Origin: Gambelia wislizenii
Taxonomy: Eukaryota; Chordata; Lepidosauria; Squamata; Crotaphytidae
Assembly (NCBI GenBank): GCA_030847615.1
Contig: JAUMIR010000014.1
Coordinates: forward strand, 15,662,501-15,726,500
DNA: 64,000 nucleotides
Direction of reading: 5' to 3'
The notes beneath the pieces are model-generated. The model did not search any database. It saw only the letters and a program-made list of their open reading frames with translations, and had not been told where the DNA came from. The stretch's first letter is position 1; every line of letters starts with the position of its first letter. Both the position numbers and the translations under genes were made by a program. Positions 41,301 to 53,300 of this stretch are shown one piece after another.

Positions 41301-44300
41301 TTCATGGGGGGTCCTGGAACCAAACCCCAGCGAATGAGCACCTGGCTTGTGGGGGCAATTAGTTAACACACATTGGAAGCTGCTTCTTGCAATGTAGATG
41401 TGTAAATTGCTATTGCTTAAAACAATTTGTAAGCCACTCTGATAGCCTTGTGGCTGAAGAGCGGGGTATAAATAACTAAATAAAATAAATAAAAAGAATG
41501 TGAAGAAACAACTGTACAGTATTTGATTTGTATGGTCATTGCACTATTGCAAAAACCAAAAATCCTCCTCCAAACCTACCTTTTAAGCCATGCAGCCCGC
41601 ACAACAGAAGAATTTGTGAGACATTGGAGAGGGGAGCAGTGAGCACTGATGTGTCCAGCCTTCTCCCAGTAGCAGGACACATTGTGACAGGCAGTAAATG
41701 CACCCCACTGCTGGAAATAGACTGACCACGTCATTGCTTACCACCCAGCTCTCCTGCATCTCAGAAATTCCTCTGTTGAGAGGGGCTGTATGGCTTAAAT
41801 GGTAGGTTTTTGTGGGGAGATGTTGCTTCAGAGTCATAGCCATGTTGTCATGGCTACATCTCTCAAGCAAGCTCTTGAACTACATTTCTCAAGCAATATT
41901 TAATTATTATTTCAAAGTGTTATTTTTAAAGTTCATTTTGGGGTACGTTTGGTCAATTTTGGTCATATTTCTATTTTTAAAGTTGAAGTTTTAGAAACCA
42001 TAAAAACAGGACTCAGGATGGCTTACAGTGTATTTTAAATGATACAGGTTAAGAGAGAAAGACCTCTTCAGAAGATTTTAGTGCTCTAATGGCCTCATAA
42101 AGGAAGAAACACTCCTTCAAATAGCCAGCACCCAAGCAGTATAGGACCCAAGCCAGTGTAAAAGTTGAGAGATGATGCACCTCTTTGTTTGGTTTTGCAA
42201 TAAAAGTGAGATAGTCTTGCCTTTAAAAAAAATAGTATGACATCACTAGGTAAGATTCTGAGCAGATATGGAACTGTTGTTTGGCTGTTCTGGTTTCAAG
42301 GCAACTGAGCAGGTAAACTGACTCTAAGTAGGCCAGCTCCTATCAGTATAAAATGCTAAGGTCCTTTATGAGAGACTCTTGGGTGTATAGCCAGTATTAA
42401 TAATGAAATTGTCACTGTTCAGTACTCCCTGCATTTAAGTTCTCTCTGACCTCACTGCCTACAATTTATCCATGTGTGTGTGCGTATGTGCGTGTTTTCA
42501 GTCTGCGTTAGTGTCCAGATGCTTTGGGAGTTTGGTAGGTAAAACCAAAAGATTCAAACACAAGGCAGCTTGCACAGAATAAGATAGAATTCATGTATAG
42601 AAGGTGGGGTTGCTAGGTGTCCCTGATTATAAAGGATGTTGCTTATTTGAGCATCAGAAAGCTTGTCCCTTATAGGACTGGCAAGTACCCCTTATTTTAA
42701 GGGACATCCCCTATTTGAGGGTTGGAAATATTTTCCTTTAGCATGAGTTTTTGTGATTGCAATCCATTTTGTCAGATACATAGAGCTAACACACATTGGA
42801 AACTGTTTAATGCAGTGTAGATGTGTAAATAGCTATAGCTTAAAACAATTTGTAAGCCGCTCTGATAGCCTTGTGGCTAAGAGCGGGGTATAACTAACTA
42901 ACTTAAGTGTAGAATTCAGAGACATCACCGTATTCGTCTGGAACATCAGATACATCTGAGGTTACATCGTAGACCAAGTCTACAAAAGCTTATGCTGAAA
43001 CATTTCTCTATGGAGAGAATACTCCTCATAAGAATTTGAGGAGAATAAGATTTGTCTTAATGAGATTCCACATCAGTCTGCTGTATTCGGAATGAAGGGG
43101 GCCATAAATGCCAAAAACTACATATTTTTAAGAAAGCTCCGTGGGGAATGTGTATTCCCACTTGTTGGGACAACTGATTTGCTTTGCTGCACGTTCCCAG
43201 TAAGAGCAGAAGTGGAAAGCTGATTGGTCGGATGTGCGCAGGGGGCAGGGTTTTTGGCAAGGCAAGTGCCCCAAAGCACCATGTTGGATTTTTGCTGTAG
43301 TGAACATGTACTCACGTGACAAAACAGCCTTCCCCCCCTTCCCCCCTTTTTATTTAAGCAGTATATTGCACTTCCACACCTTGGATATGTTTTTTTTAAA
43401 AAATACTGTTTGGTGGTGGCAACTGGTGACAATAAAAACGTGAGCAATTCACTCATGCCTGCTATCTTGATTCGTGGGCATACCCGTTTGAACAACGAAC
43501 ATGGATCGCTTCACATGCCTGCAATCTTGCCAAAGAGTTGTTGAGATAAATGGAATCTGCTGCAAATTGGCAATGGTGTGCATCAGTCCACATTTTATAG
43601 CCTTGTGTAGACAAGGCCTGTGTCTAAAAGGTGCTACAAGATCCCCTTGCTTGCGGAGCCTAAGTGTAGAGGTTCAGCTAAATACAGTATACACAGTTTG
43701 TGTATTTGGGAGTGGGATCAGAGCAAAATGATGCAGAAAGTGACAGCAAACATTCTGGCACTGCATAAGGAATTTTAACTGATGACTGCTCAGCGGTTTA
43801 TTACCTCTGAAGCAATAAAACTCAGAGAAAGTGTTTGTTTTGTCTTGTTTTGCTAAAACCAGAATTTCCTAATGCATCTATGAAAGGTGCATCAAAGGCC
43901 AGGGCTGTGGCACCAAACCTTCAACTCAAGCTCTGGCTCCTCTATTTTTGTACTGTTCAACTCCAACTCCTTCATAATGGTAAATGTACAGGTCGCCCCT
44001 GTGGAGAGCATCTTATGAGCGGCTGATGGAGTTGGAGAGCAAATGGGAAGAGAGTGGGATGAACTCGTATCAACATCCACTCACCAGAACAACAGGCATC
44101 ACTGGAAATGCTTTATTCTCTCAGGATATAGATGCATACAGTAACAGTTCATTGACAGATCTGAGGTCTTGGTGCCAAAAGCCTATCGTTAATATATTCC
44201 TTAGGTTTCAATTTCCCTTACCTGCCACTTGGCTAATTGGTACTATCAGCACCGTGCCTCACTCCTTAAACTTTCCCAAGAGAAACGACCTTGACGAGCT

Positions 44301-47300
44301 TTGCAGGTTTCCACTAGCACATACCCATCACACCAACCTCCCATAATGCCCTCTGCTCATGTCAAGACCCTGCTGCAATTACTAGCAGACCCAACAGTGT
44401 GAAGTCGAAGGCTTTCACGGCCGGCATCCATAGATTTTCCTTGGGTTTTTTTTTTCCGGGCTGTGAGACCGTGTCCTGGAATAGTTTCTTTCTGACATTT
44501 CGCCTGCATCTGTGGCTGGCATCCTCAGAGAATGGTTGGATAGGAGTGTATGTGGACTTATATATGCTGTGACCCCCTGTTGGGGAGTATATGTAAATTT
44601 GTGTAATTGAAAGGTTAGTTTCTGGGTATAGAAATGCAAGGCTCGTTAGTGTCTGTTTGGCTAATGGTTGGTTGATGGGCCATTAACTGCTGCTGGAAAT
44701 CCCCCTGTCCCTGGGAGGAATTCCTTTGTAAGTGTTGAGTTTTTATTCTATTGTTTTTCAAAACTGGCCGCCAGATTTTGTTTACTTTTAAGGTTTCTTC
44801 TTTCCTGTTGAAGTTGTCCAGGTATTTGTGGATTTCAATAGCTTCTCTGTGCATTCTGACATGATAGTTGTTGGCCTGGTCCAGAATTTCTGTGTTTTTA
44901 AATAGCATTTTTTTGTCCAGGTTGGTTTATAATACGTTCTGCTACTGCCGATTTTTCTGGCTGGCCCAGTCTGCAGTGTCTCTCATGTTCTGGCCATTTC
45001 TATACCCAGAAACTAACCTTTCAATTGCACAAATTTACTCCCCTACAGGGGTTCACAGCATATAAACTCCACACGCAGTCTTACCCAACCATTCTCTGAA
45101 GATGCCAGCCACAGATGCAGGCAAAATGTCAGAAAGAAACTACAGTCGTCCCTTCACATTTGCGGGGGTTACGTTCCACGGACCCCCACGAATGTGAAAA
45201 ATCCGTGAATATTGTTTGCCCCACTCCCCCGCCAAAGCGACCATGGGGCCTCCAGAGGCCCCATAGTCGCTTTCCCCCGCCTCCCCACTCCCTTCCTAGG
45301 TCTTCCCGGGGCATCTGGAGACCCTCCCGAGGCCCCGTGGATGCCTCCTCAGCCCTCCCGCCCAAGCCCTCAACGGGCCCTCCTGAGAGTTTCCGGAGGC
45401 CCCGCGGAGGCCTCCCCAGCCCTCCCCAAGGCCTTCGTGGGGCCTCCGGAGGGTCTCCGAAGGCCCCGCGGAGGCCTCACCAGTCCTCCCCCTCCCTCCC
45501 AAGGCCTTTGCAGGGCGTCCGGAGGGTCTCCGGAGGCCCCGTGGAAGCCTCCTCGGCCCTCCCCCTCCCTCCCAGGGCTTTCATGGGGCCTCTGGAGGCC
45601 CCGTGTCGCGGTATTGGGGGGGCCCGGGGGGCCCTCCCAAAACCGCAAATAATCAAAACCGCGAATGTCGAGTTCGCGAATGTGGAGGGACAACTGTATT
45701 CCAGAACACGGTCTCATAGCCCAAAAAAACCCCAAGGAAAATCTAAGGCCCAATAATGTTAGCAAGCTACCTAATACAGCAGTGAAAGCTACCTATATAT
45801 CCCTGTGGCACAAGGGACATGGCAGAGAGCATGAAGGAGCCCATCCTGTGGCAGGAAAGTGGTATGAGAAGGGTCTCCTAGAGTGGGAGAGAGAGAGATG
45901 GCAGTTGAGAAGAGGGTTGAAAGGTAGAGTGGAACAGGCGATGTGAGGAGGATTGGCTGGAACTTGTACATGGCTATGAGTGAAGCTGAGGGAATGTGTG
46001 TGCAGGGAGAATATGTATTAAGAGGAATAGAGGCTGGCCAAAAATAAAGACCAAAGCAGTTCTGCTACCTTGTTAAAACAATAAACCAATCATAGAATCA
46101 TAGAATTGCAGAGTTGGAAGAGACCACGAGGGCCATTCAGTCCAACCCCCTGCCACGCAGGAAATCTTGATCAAAGCATCCCCGACAGATGGCAATCCAG
46201 CCTCTGTTTAAAGACCTCCAAGGAAGGAGACCCCACCACGCTCCGAGGGAGTGCGTTCCACTGCCGAGCAGCTCTTACTGTCAAAAAGTCTCTCCTAATG
46301 TTGAGGTGGAATCTCTGTTCCTGGAACTTGCATGCATTGCTCCATGTTTCAGTCTCTGGAGCAGCAGAAAGCAAGCCTGCTCCATCCTCAATGTGACACC
46401 TCTTTAAATACTTCAACAGGGCTATCATATCGCCTCTTAACCGTCTTTTTTCCAGGCTAAACATACCCAGCTCCCTAAGTCTCTCCTCATAAGATGGAGG
46501 TTATGAGGAGGATAAGATATGGTTTCCAGACCTTTCACCATTTATTCGTCCTCCTCTGGACACGCTCCAATTTGTCAATATCCTTTTTGAATTGTCAATA
46601 TGTTAATATTGACATTATCAATTTGTCAATATCAAATTGACAAATTTGATATTGACAGAATTGACAAAAGGATATTGACAAATTGAATTATCAATTTTTG
46701 ATAATTTTTCAATCTTTAGGTTTGTTATTCATATCCAGTCGCCTCATGAATTTATTTTCCATTATTGATATTTAATTGGCACTCTAACCCTGTAAACATC
46801 CACACACAAATGCAAGTACTATCCATCTAACTGTGGAAATGCGGTCTCCACAGATTATTTATTTGGCGGCGGCAGTGGGATGTGAAAGGCCCCTGCGTCA
46901 CAAAAGTGGTGGCAGCGTAAGTGACGATGCGGCCAGGCTGAACGTTGACTTAAACTCAGCTGGTGTGCTTGATCGTCACAGCTCCCCCCCCCTGCTGTTT
47001 ACGTGGGATCGGTGCTCGTAGTTTCACTTACCTGTGACCAAGGTGGTAGTGGTTAGGTCTTTCCTAGTCATCTGGAGTACCATAGAGTCATGCTGGAGGT
47101 GGTTTCTCTAGGCATTAGGAGGTCCTCCATTACAACTCTGTGGTGACCATAGAGTTGTGCCAGGTGCCTAGAGAGATGTCCTGTCTAGGCATTTTCTAGG
47201 TCCTCCGGTCCAATTCTATGGTCTAATATGGTGGTTTGCTTTTATGCACAATTTTACTTATCTGCAGTGAGTCCAGGAACATATCCCCTGTATAAATGTG

Positions 47301-50300
47301 GGGTGACCTGAATATTAATTAGTAGTAACAAATTTACTGTAGTAAAAGGGCTGCACAAAGCATTTCATTACCACCATGTGACTCATCGGGCTACTTGGAT
47401 TGATAAGAGCATAATTTATTTGATTAAAACGTCTGAACAATAAAACCTTCTTGAACTCCTCTGAAAGTAAATATGCAATATGCATTTAATATTACATGTT
47501 TTCATTTTGAAGCCAGAGTCGTTCTATTTCTACCAACCCTGACTCCCCCCAAAATTGCTTTCGACTCCCAGCTCCGTGACTCTGACTTTACAGCCCTTCT
47601 GTACACTTATTAGACACACCAGCCTGTTAATACATGTAGTGTGCTAAGAAAGCATTCTCTTGCTCTAGACCTTTAGCAATGGGCTGGATCTTGGGCTGGA
47701 TCCCAATTCAACTGTCTCCCCTCAAAATCCCTCTCTGTTCTTGATACTGGTTGTGTTTCTAATTGCAGGAATCTTCCCAATTCACCTTGCTGTTCGACAA
47801 CAACTCTTTATCTCCTGAATCCTCAAGATTGAGCTTGGACATCCGGGAACCATTTTTCCCAGACCCGACTATGACCAGTTCCTTGCTGGAAGAAGATGAG
47901 GATGACGACGACTGGAGCAGCACCTACCAGCCTTCAGCAATTGAAGATGCCCTCTTGGCCAGGACTCCTGACACCTCTCTAAGCAACACCTTTGGTTCTT
48001 TTTATGGCAATCCCTCTGATCCGTCAGAGCTCCAGACCTTTTCTCCATGGGAGCTGGGAGGGTTGGACTCCCTTCCAGGTCGTCTTCTGGAGAGGGGGGA
48101 GCAGAGCTTGCCTGTCAATGGAACAGCTGGAGGAGAGGGCTTTTTCCCACCTCTGCAGCTGAGTTACGAAGAAGTGAGGGGCTAGTTTGGGGTGTATGCT
48201 CTTTGGAATCTGTTCTTGACCTTCCTTCCTTCTGAAAGATCTGCCTATCAGAACACAGCTGCCCCCTGTCCAAACTGTGAGACCAGAATTCTTTGCCTCT
48301 GGTCATGCTCAGTGGTTCTCCTCTTGCCAATGTATAGTTTTCTGTAGCTTTGTTTAATCCAGCATCCCCTCAGAATAGTATAAATATCCACATGCAGAGG
48401 TAATGCTATACAAGTACTATGTCACTCCTGTGCAGAAGAGCTATACTTGTTAGTGACCAGGTGCCATTGTGCAAACACAATATACAAAGCACAACCACAA
48501 TGCACAGTATGTGATGTGCAACCACAGTGTAAAATGCACAACTGCAACACACAATGGACAGTGTGCAAAGACAAGGCAGAGAGGAGCATGCTGTCTGCAC
48601 AACTCCGTTTCTGCTGCTATCAGCAGAATTTTGTGCAGCGGCGCCTTTTTGGCCCCAGGGAGTATGTCCCTAACTTGAATACCAGCCGAAAGTATATTTC
48701 TCCCTGCTGTGCCCCTTTAGCTGTTCTTCTGTAGCCCCTTACTCCTGTTGGTCAGTTGATTTGCAATAGGCCTAGAAAGCTTGGAAATGTGTTTGTTTTT
48801 TTTAATATTTACAGTTGGCCCTCAACTTCTGCAAGTGTTAGGGACACAGCAGCCTCACAAAAGTTGAAAAACCATTAATATAGGCCTGCTAATTTTTTTT
48901 CCCTGAGAAAACACTTCTTTAGGCATTTTGTAGGTCCTCCAGCACAATTCTGTGGTCAACGTTTGGCAGAAGTTGACCATAGAATCATGCTGGAGGACCT
49001 ACAAATGCCTAGAGACAACATATTAATCAAATCCACGAATGCTTAACCTGTAAATGTGGAGGGATGGCTGTAATTTTTGGCTACCAAACTTTTCATGATG
49101 AGACAAAAGTACAGTATCATAATTTTCTCACATGGAGTTGTGCCTTTCTTCTCTATGGCCTGTGAGTAAAACATTGCAGTGTGGTGCAGTTTTCTAGTAA
49201 TCAGAAAGTTGCAGCCAGTCTTCTCTGCCTTCCCAGGCCTCTTGAACACTCTGCAATCACAACAGATTGATACTAGACTAGGTGCTGTGTTTGTATCCTG
49301 TGGGAATCATGGGATTTGTAATTTGATAAAGGCACAAGAGTTCTCTGGCTGGGAATTCTAAATACCCCTCCAAAACTACAAGTCTCCAGATTGATTATTT
49401 CCTCCCTTTTCCACATCCAGTGCTCAAAGTGGCGTACAAATGCAGCTAAAAATTCACATCATACAAAAGTTGAAATTAAGCTACCAATAAAATTAAAACT
49501 GGTTAAAAACATTGCCATTAAAAGGAAGACGACACAGCACATTATGCAAGGCCCCTTTCCCCCTGAGCAATCAGTTTGCAGAGGTCTGCCAAAACCACAA
49601 AAAGTTGTCACCTCCTATAGGAGGATAGCAAGATTCCATAGGATGCAGTCATGGCAGCTGAAGCAGCATCTAAGTGCTAAAACTGCAGTGTGGAAGAGGC
49701 TGGTTTGCAGAAGAAAGCATAGAAATATATGGACAGTGTCTGGGGGCTGCAGAGCTGCTTTTCATATGTTTAAGGATTTGGGCACGTACGGTGGAATCAT
49801 GGTGTGCATATATACGTGTTCACACACCCCTCCAATGTTGTGTCACACATTTGGATCCTTACACTTCCTTCTTTTAGTTTTGTCATCTTGAGTGCTCTCT
49901 GCCTGAGCTGTATTCCAGTCTTGTCTGAACTATTCTGCTACCAGTTCAAAGTAACCTTTTCCTAAATGAGACCTCTTTTTATCTTTTGTAGTTAAAAAAA
50001 GAAAATTCCAAGTTAAGAAGTAAGATCAGCCATGTTCAAGAAGTTTCTGAAACACAAGCAGAGAGGTGTGTAAGCTGAACTTTCAGCCAAGTATCCCACC
50101 AACACAGCTGAAATGAGCAAATGCGTGTATGATGTAAACTTTGTAGCATTCTTACTGACTGCAGCTTTTAATCAGTTGGTTAACTTAACTTGGGCAGAAA
50201 TCTTTCCATTTTTATATACACAATAGATTTTTAATACACCCTTAAAATGTTGTCTTGAAGGAGAACTTCTCCCTCAGTCAAAGGAGGAATGCCTGTTTTA

Positions 50301-53300
50301 AGATGCCTCTTTAAAGGTATTCACTTTCACTCTGCCTTATTTTCTGCTTTGTACCAAATGCAGAGGAAGTTCTTCTTAAAAGAGGAATTTTAGAAGAGGC
50401 ATTTTCTCCTGGGCATAGGAGAAGAGAGAATGCCTCTTTTCTGCATTTGAGAATGTCTTTATCCTATACATAGGAAGAATGACTCTTTGAAGATGCCTCT
50501 TCAAAGAAGTGTTCACTCTTGTCTTACAAGGGAAATACCTCTGCGACAGGTGGCTGTTCTAAAAAAACAAAGAGGTCCTACATCTTGCTTCTGAAACAGT
50601 GGTACACACTCCAAAGTTTGTGCAGAGTTAGTTTGTGCACAAGAAAGGAGTGCATCTTTGTGCAGTTTATATCCAGACAGGCAAACTTGTTCAGTTTAAC
50701 ATTTAACGTGCTCTCGATCCCATACTGAAACACAAAATAGCATAAATAAATGTGAGACCCTGCTTTTCATTAGCATTTGGTGGCTTAGAACCATTCAAAC
50801 AAAGTACAGTACAATTAAAAAATGTAATACAAAAGTTAACAAACCACAATTCTGTTTTAAAACACGAGTTAAAAACTATTTTAAAAGCACTTTTAAAACA
50901 GACACAACACACCCCATTAAAATTCCATCTGCTGCAAGTAGTTAAAAACCAAAAGCTTCCTTAAGTAAAAAGATCTTTACCTGCCAGTGGAAAGACAGCA
51001 GGGAGGGGGCCAACCGGACCTCCCCGAGGAAGGGAGTTCCACAACTTGGGAGCAGCCACTGAGAAGGCTCTCTCCTGTGTCCTCATCAAATGTGCTTGTG
51101 TTGGTGATGAGATCAAGGGAAGGCCCACCCCCCACAGATCTTAAAACTTGGGCAAACTGAAGTAAAGTCTCAAGGTACTTTGCAGATCCACTCACAATAC
51201 ATAAGGTGACTGAGCTGGGGAGTGAAGCCCAACACTTATTCTTCACTCGCTTTTTCTCTCTTCAACTAGAATCGAGCAGCTCGAAAGGACACTAGAGGAG
51301 AACAAACGTAAGGAAGCAAAAGAGGCACACGACTTGGAGGCCATGGTCCAGCAGGTGGAAGAGAACCTCCAGTTGATGACGGTATGTTCTGTCTGTGCGT
51401 GTGTGTGTGATATACTGAGGGAATAAAAGCAGCATTCTGGATGTATTCTTGTAACAGGAGCTTCTCTTGCCTCGGCTTCTTTCCTGTGTCCTGTCACCTG
51501 AATAATGCATGGTTTTCAAGATGAGTTCTCTGATATTCTGAACTTCAGTGAGAAGCTGAGAAGGAAGCACATTCTCCCCCTCTTTGTCCTGCAATCCATC
51601 TCTTGTAGATAAGGCCCTGGAGGGGAGGGCTGACTTCTTTTTTGACAATATTAGTCTTGGAATTGGAAGGAGCCACAAGGGCCATCTAGTCCAACCCACT
51701 GCCATGTAGGAATACACAACTACAGCTCTCCTGAAAGATGCCAACCCATCCAACCTATGTTTAAAGACCTCCAAAGATGGGTAGTTCACCACCATCCAAG
51801 GCAGTCAGACACTTCTTACCAACCCGTGACCTCCTGAAGCAACACAGAAACCAATCCAAGAAGTGCTGTCCAAATGTGAAATGTACAAAGCGATGCTAAC
51901 AGCATCTCCAACACACCTGAGAGTCTCTTTCTTACCTGAGAGATTAGTACTACCATCTGTCCCCTGTTAGCCATGAGAGGCAGTCAAGACCTCCACCAAT
52001 TCTACGTTAGGACACTGCTAAAATAAAAATAATTTGCTCCACTTATGCCATGGTCTCTTCCCTTGAAAATGTGTTCAGCTGTCTTCTATTTCACTTGCTC
52101 CAGTTCTCACAACTGCATGATAAACCATTTTTGCTGCTTTCTGTTCCAGAAACGAGCCATGAAAGCAGAAAGTAGCGCTATTAAGCTGAAGCAGGAAAAT
52201 GCACTTCTTCAGGTACAAGCTGTGCTCTTCCACTGGGATGCCTTTGTTCCAGCTCTTTAAACACACTACTTAGGAGTTGGGAAGGCTAAGGAGTTGTGTA
52301 GCATCTGCAGGAGTCTGGAGGGGCTGCCTTGTGGAGGGAAGGGTGACGAGGTCTGCTTCTGCTAGCCTAGTTGCACACAACAAAGTCTGGATCTGACCCA
52401 AAGTGATGTTCACAGCAGGCAAGCTTTTCCAGAGATGAGCATAGGGTATCCAAGCACAGCAAACATTTTAGATGAAGTGGCTGATCTCTAATTGATTGCT
52501 CTAAATTTGGAGTCTAAATCCAAGGACATGATTATCATAGAATCATAGAATTGCAGAGTTGGAAGAGACCACGAAAGCCTTCCAGTCCAACCCCCTGCCA
52601 CGCAGGAAATCACAATCAAAGCATCCTTGACAGATGGCCATCCAGCCTCTGTTTAAAGACCTCCAAGGAAGGAGACCCCACCACGCTCCGAGGGAGTGTG
52701 TTCCACTGCCGAACAGCCCTTACTGTCAAAAAGTTCCTCCTAATGTTGAGGTGGAATCTCTGTTCCTGGAGCTTGCATCCATTGCTCCGTGTTCCAGTCT
52801 CTGGAGCAGGAGAAAACAAGCCTGCTCCATCCTCAACATGACACCCCTTGAAATAGTTAAACAGGGCTATCATATCGCCCCTTAACCATCTTTTTTCCAG
52901 GCTAAACATATCCATCTCCCTGAGTCTCTCCTCATAAGGCATGGTTTCCAGACCTTTCACCATTTATTCACCCTCCTCTGGACATGCTCCAGTTTGTCAA
53001 TATCCTTTTTGAACTGTGGTGCCCAGAACTGGACACAGTATTCTAGGTGAGGTCTGACCAAGGCAGAATAGAGCGGCACTATTAACTTTGATTTTCAAAG
53101 GATGACAATCCACAATCCTGAACTGAGAAGTAAATGCCAGAGAACTCAGCATGGTTTGCCATAGATGCTGTCAGTTTTACCATTCAAAACTAATACCTCT
53201 CTCTGAGATCCAGAAGGTCCTTTGTCTTGGCACCTTGAGGCCATTTGTCCATGATTGTCTCTTCAGTTGTAGGGTTTCTGATGTAAGAAATGTTTCCCTT

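Noticed and set aside
45115..45756. 213-codon open frame
   Set aside because: Spans a PLE/MITE junction and the GC-rich repeat units; an artefact of stop-poor repeats.
48447..48734. Repeated CACAACCACAATGCACA as a possible array
   Set aside because: Irregular spacing and short extent; low-complexity intron sequence, not a tandem or CRISPR-like array.
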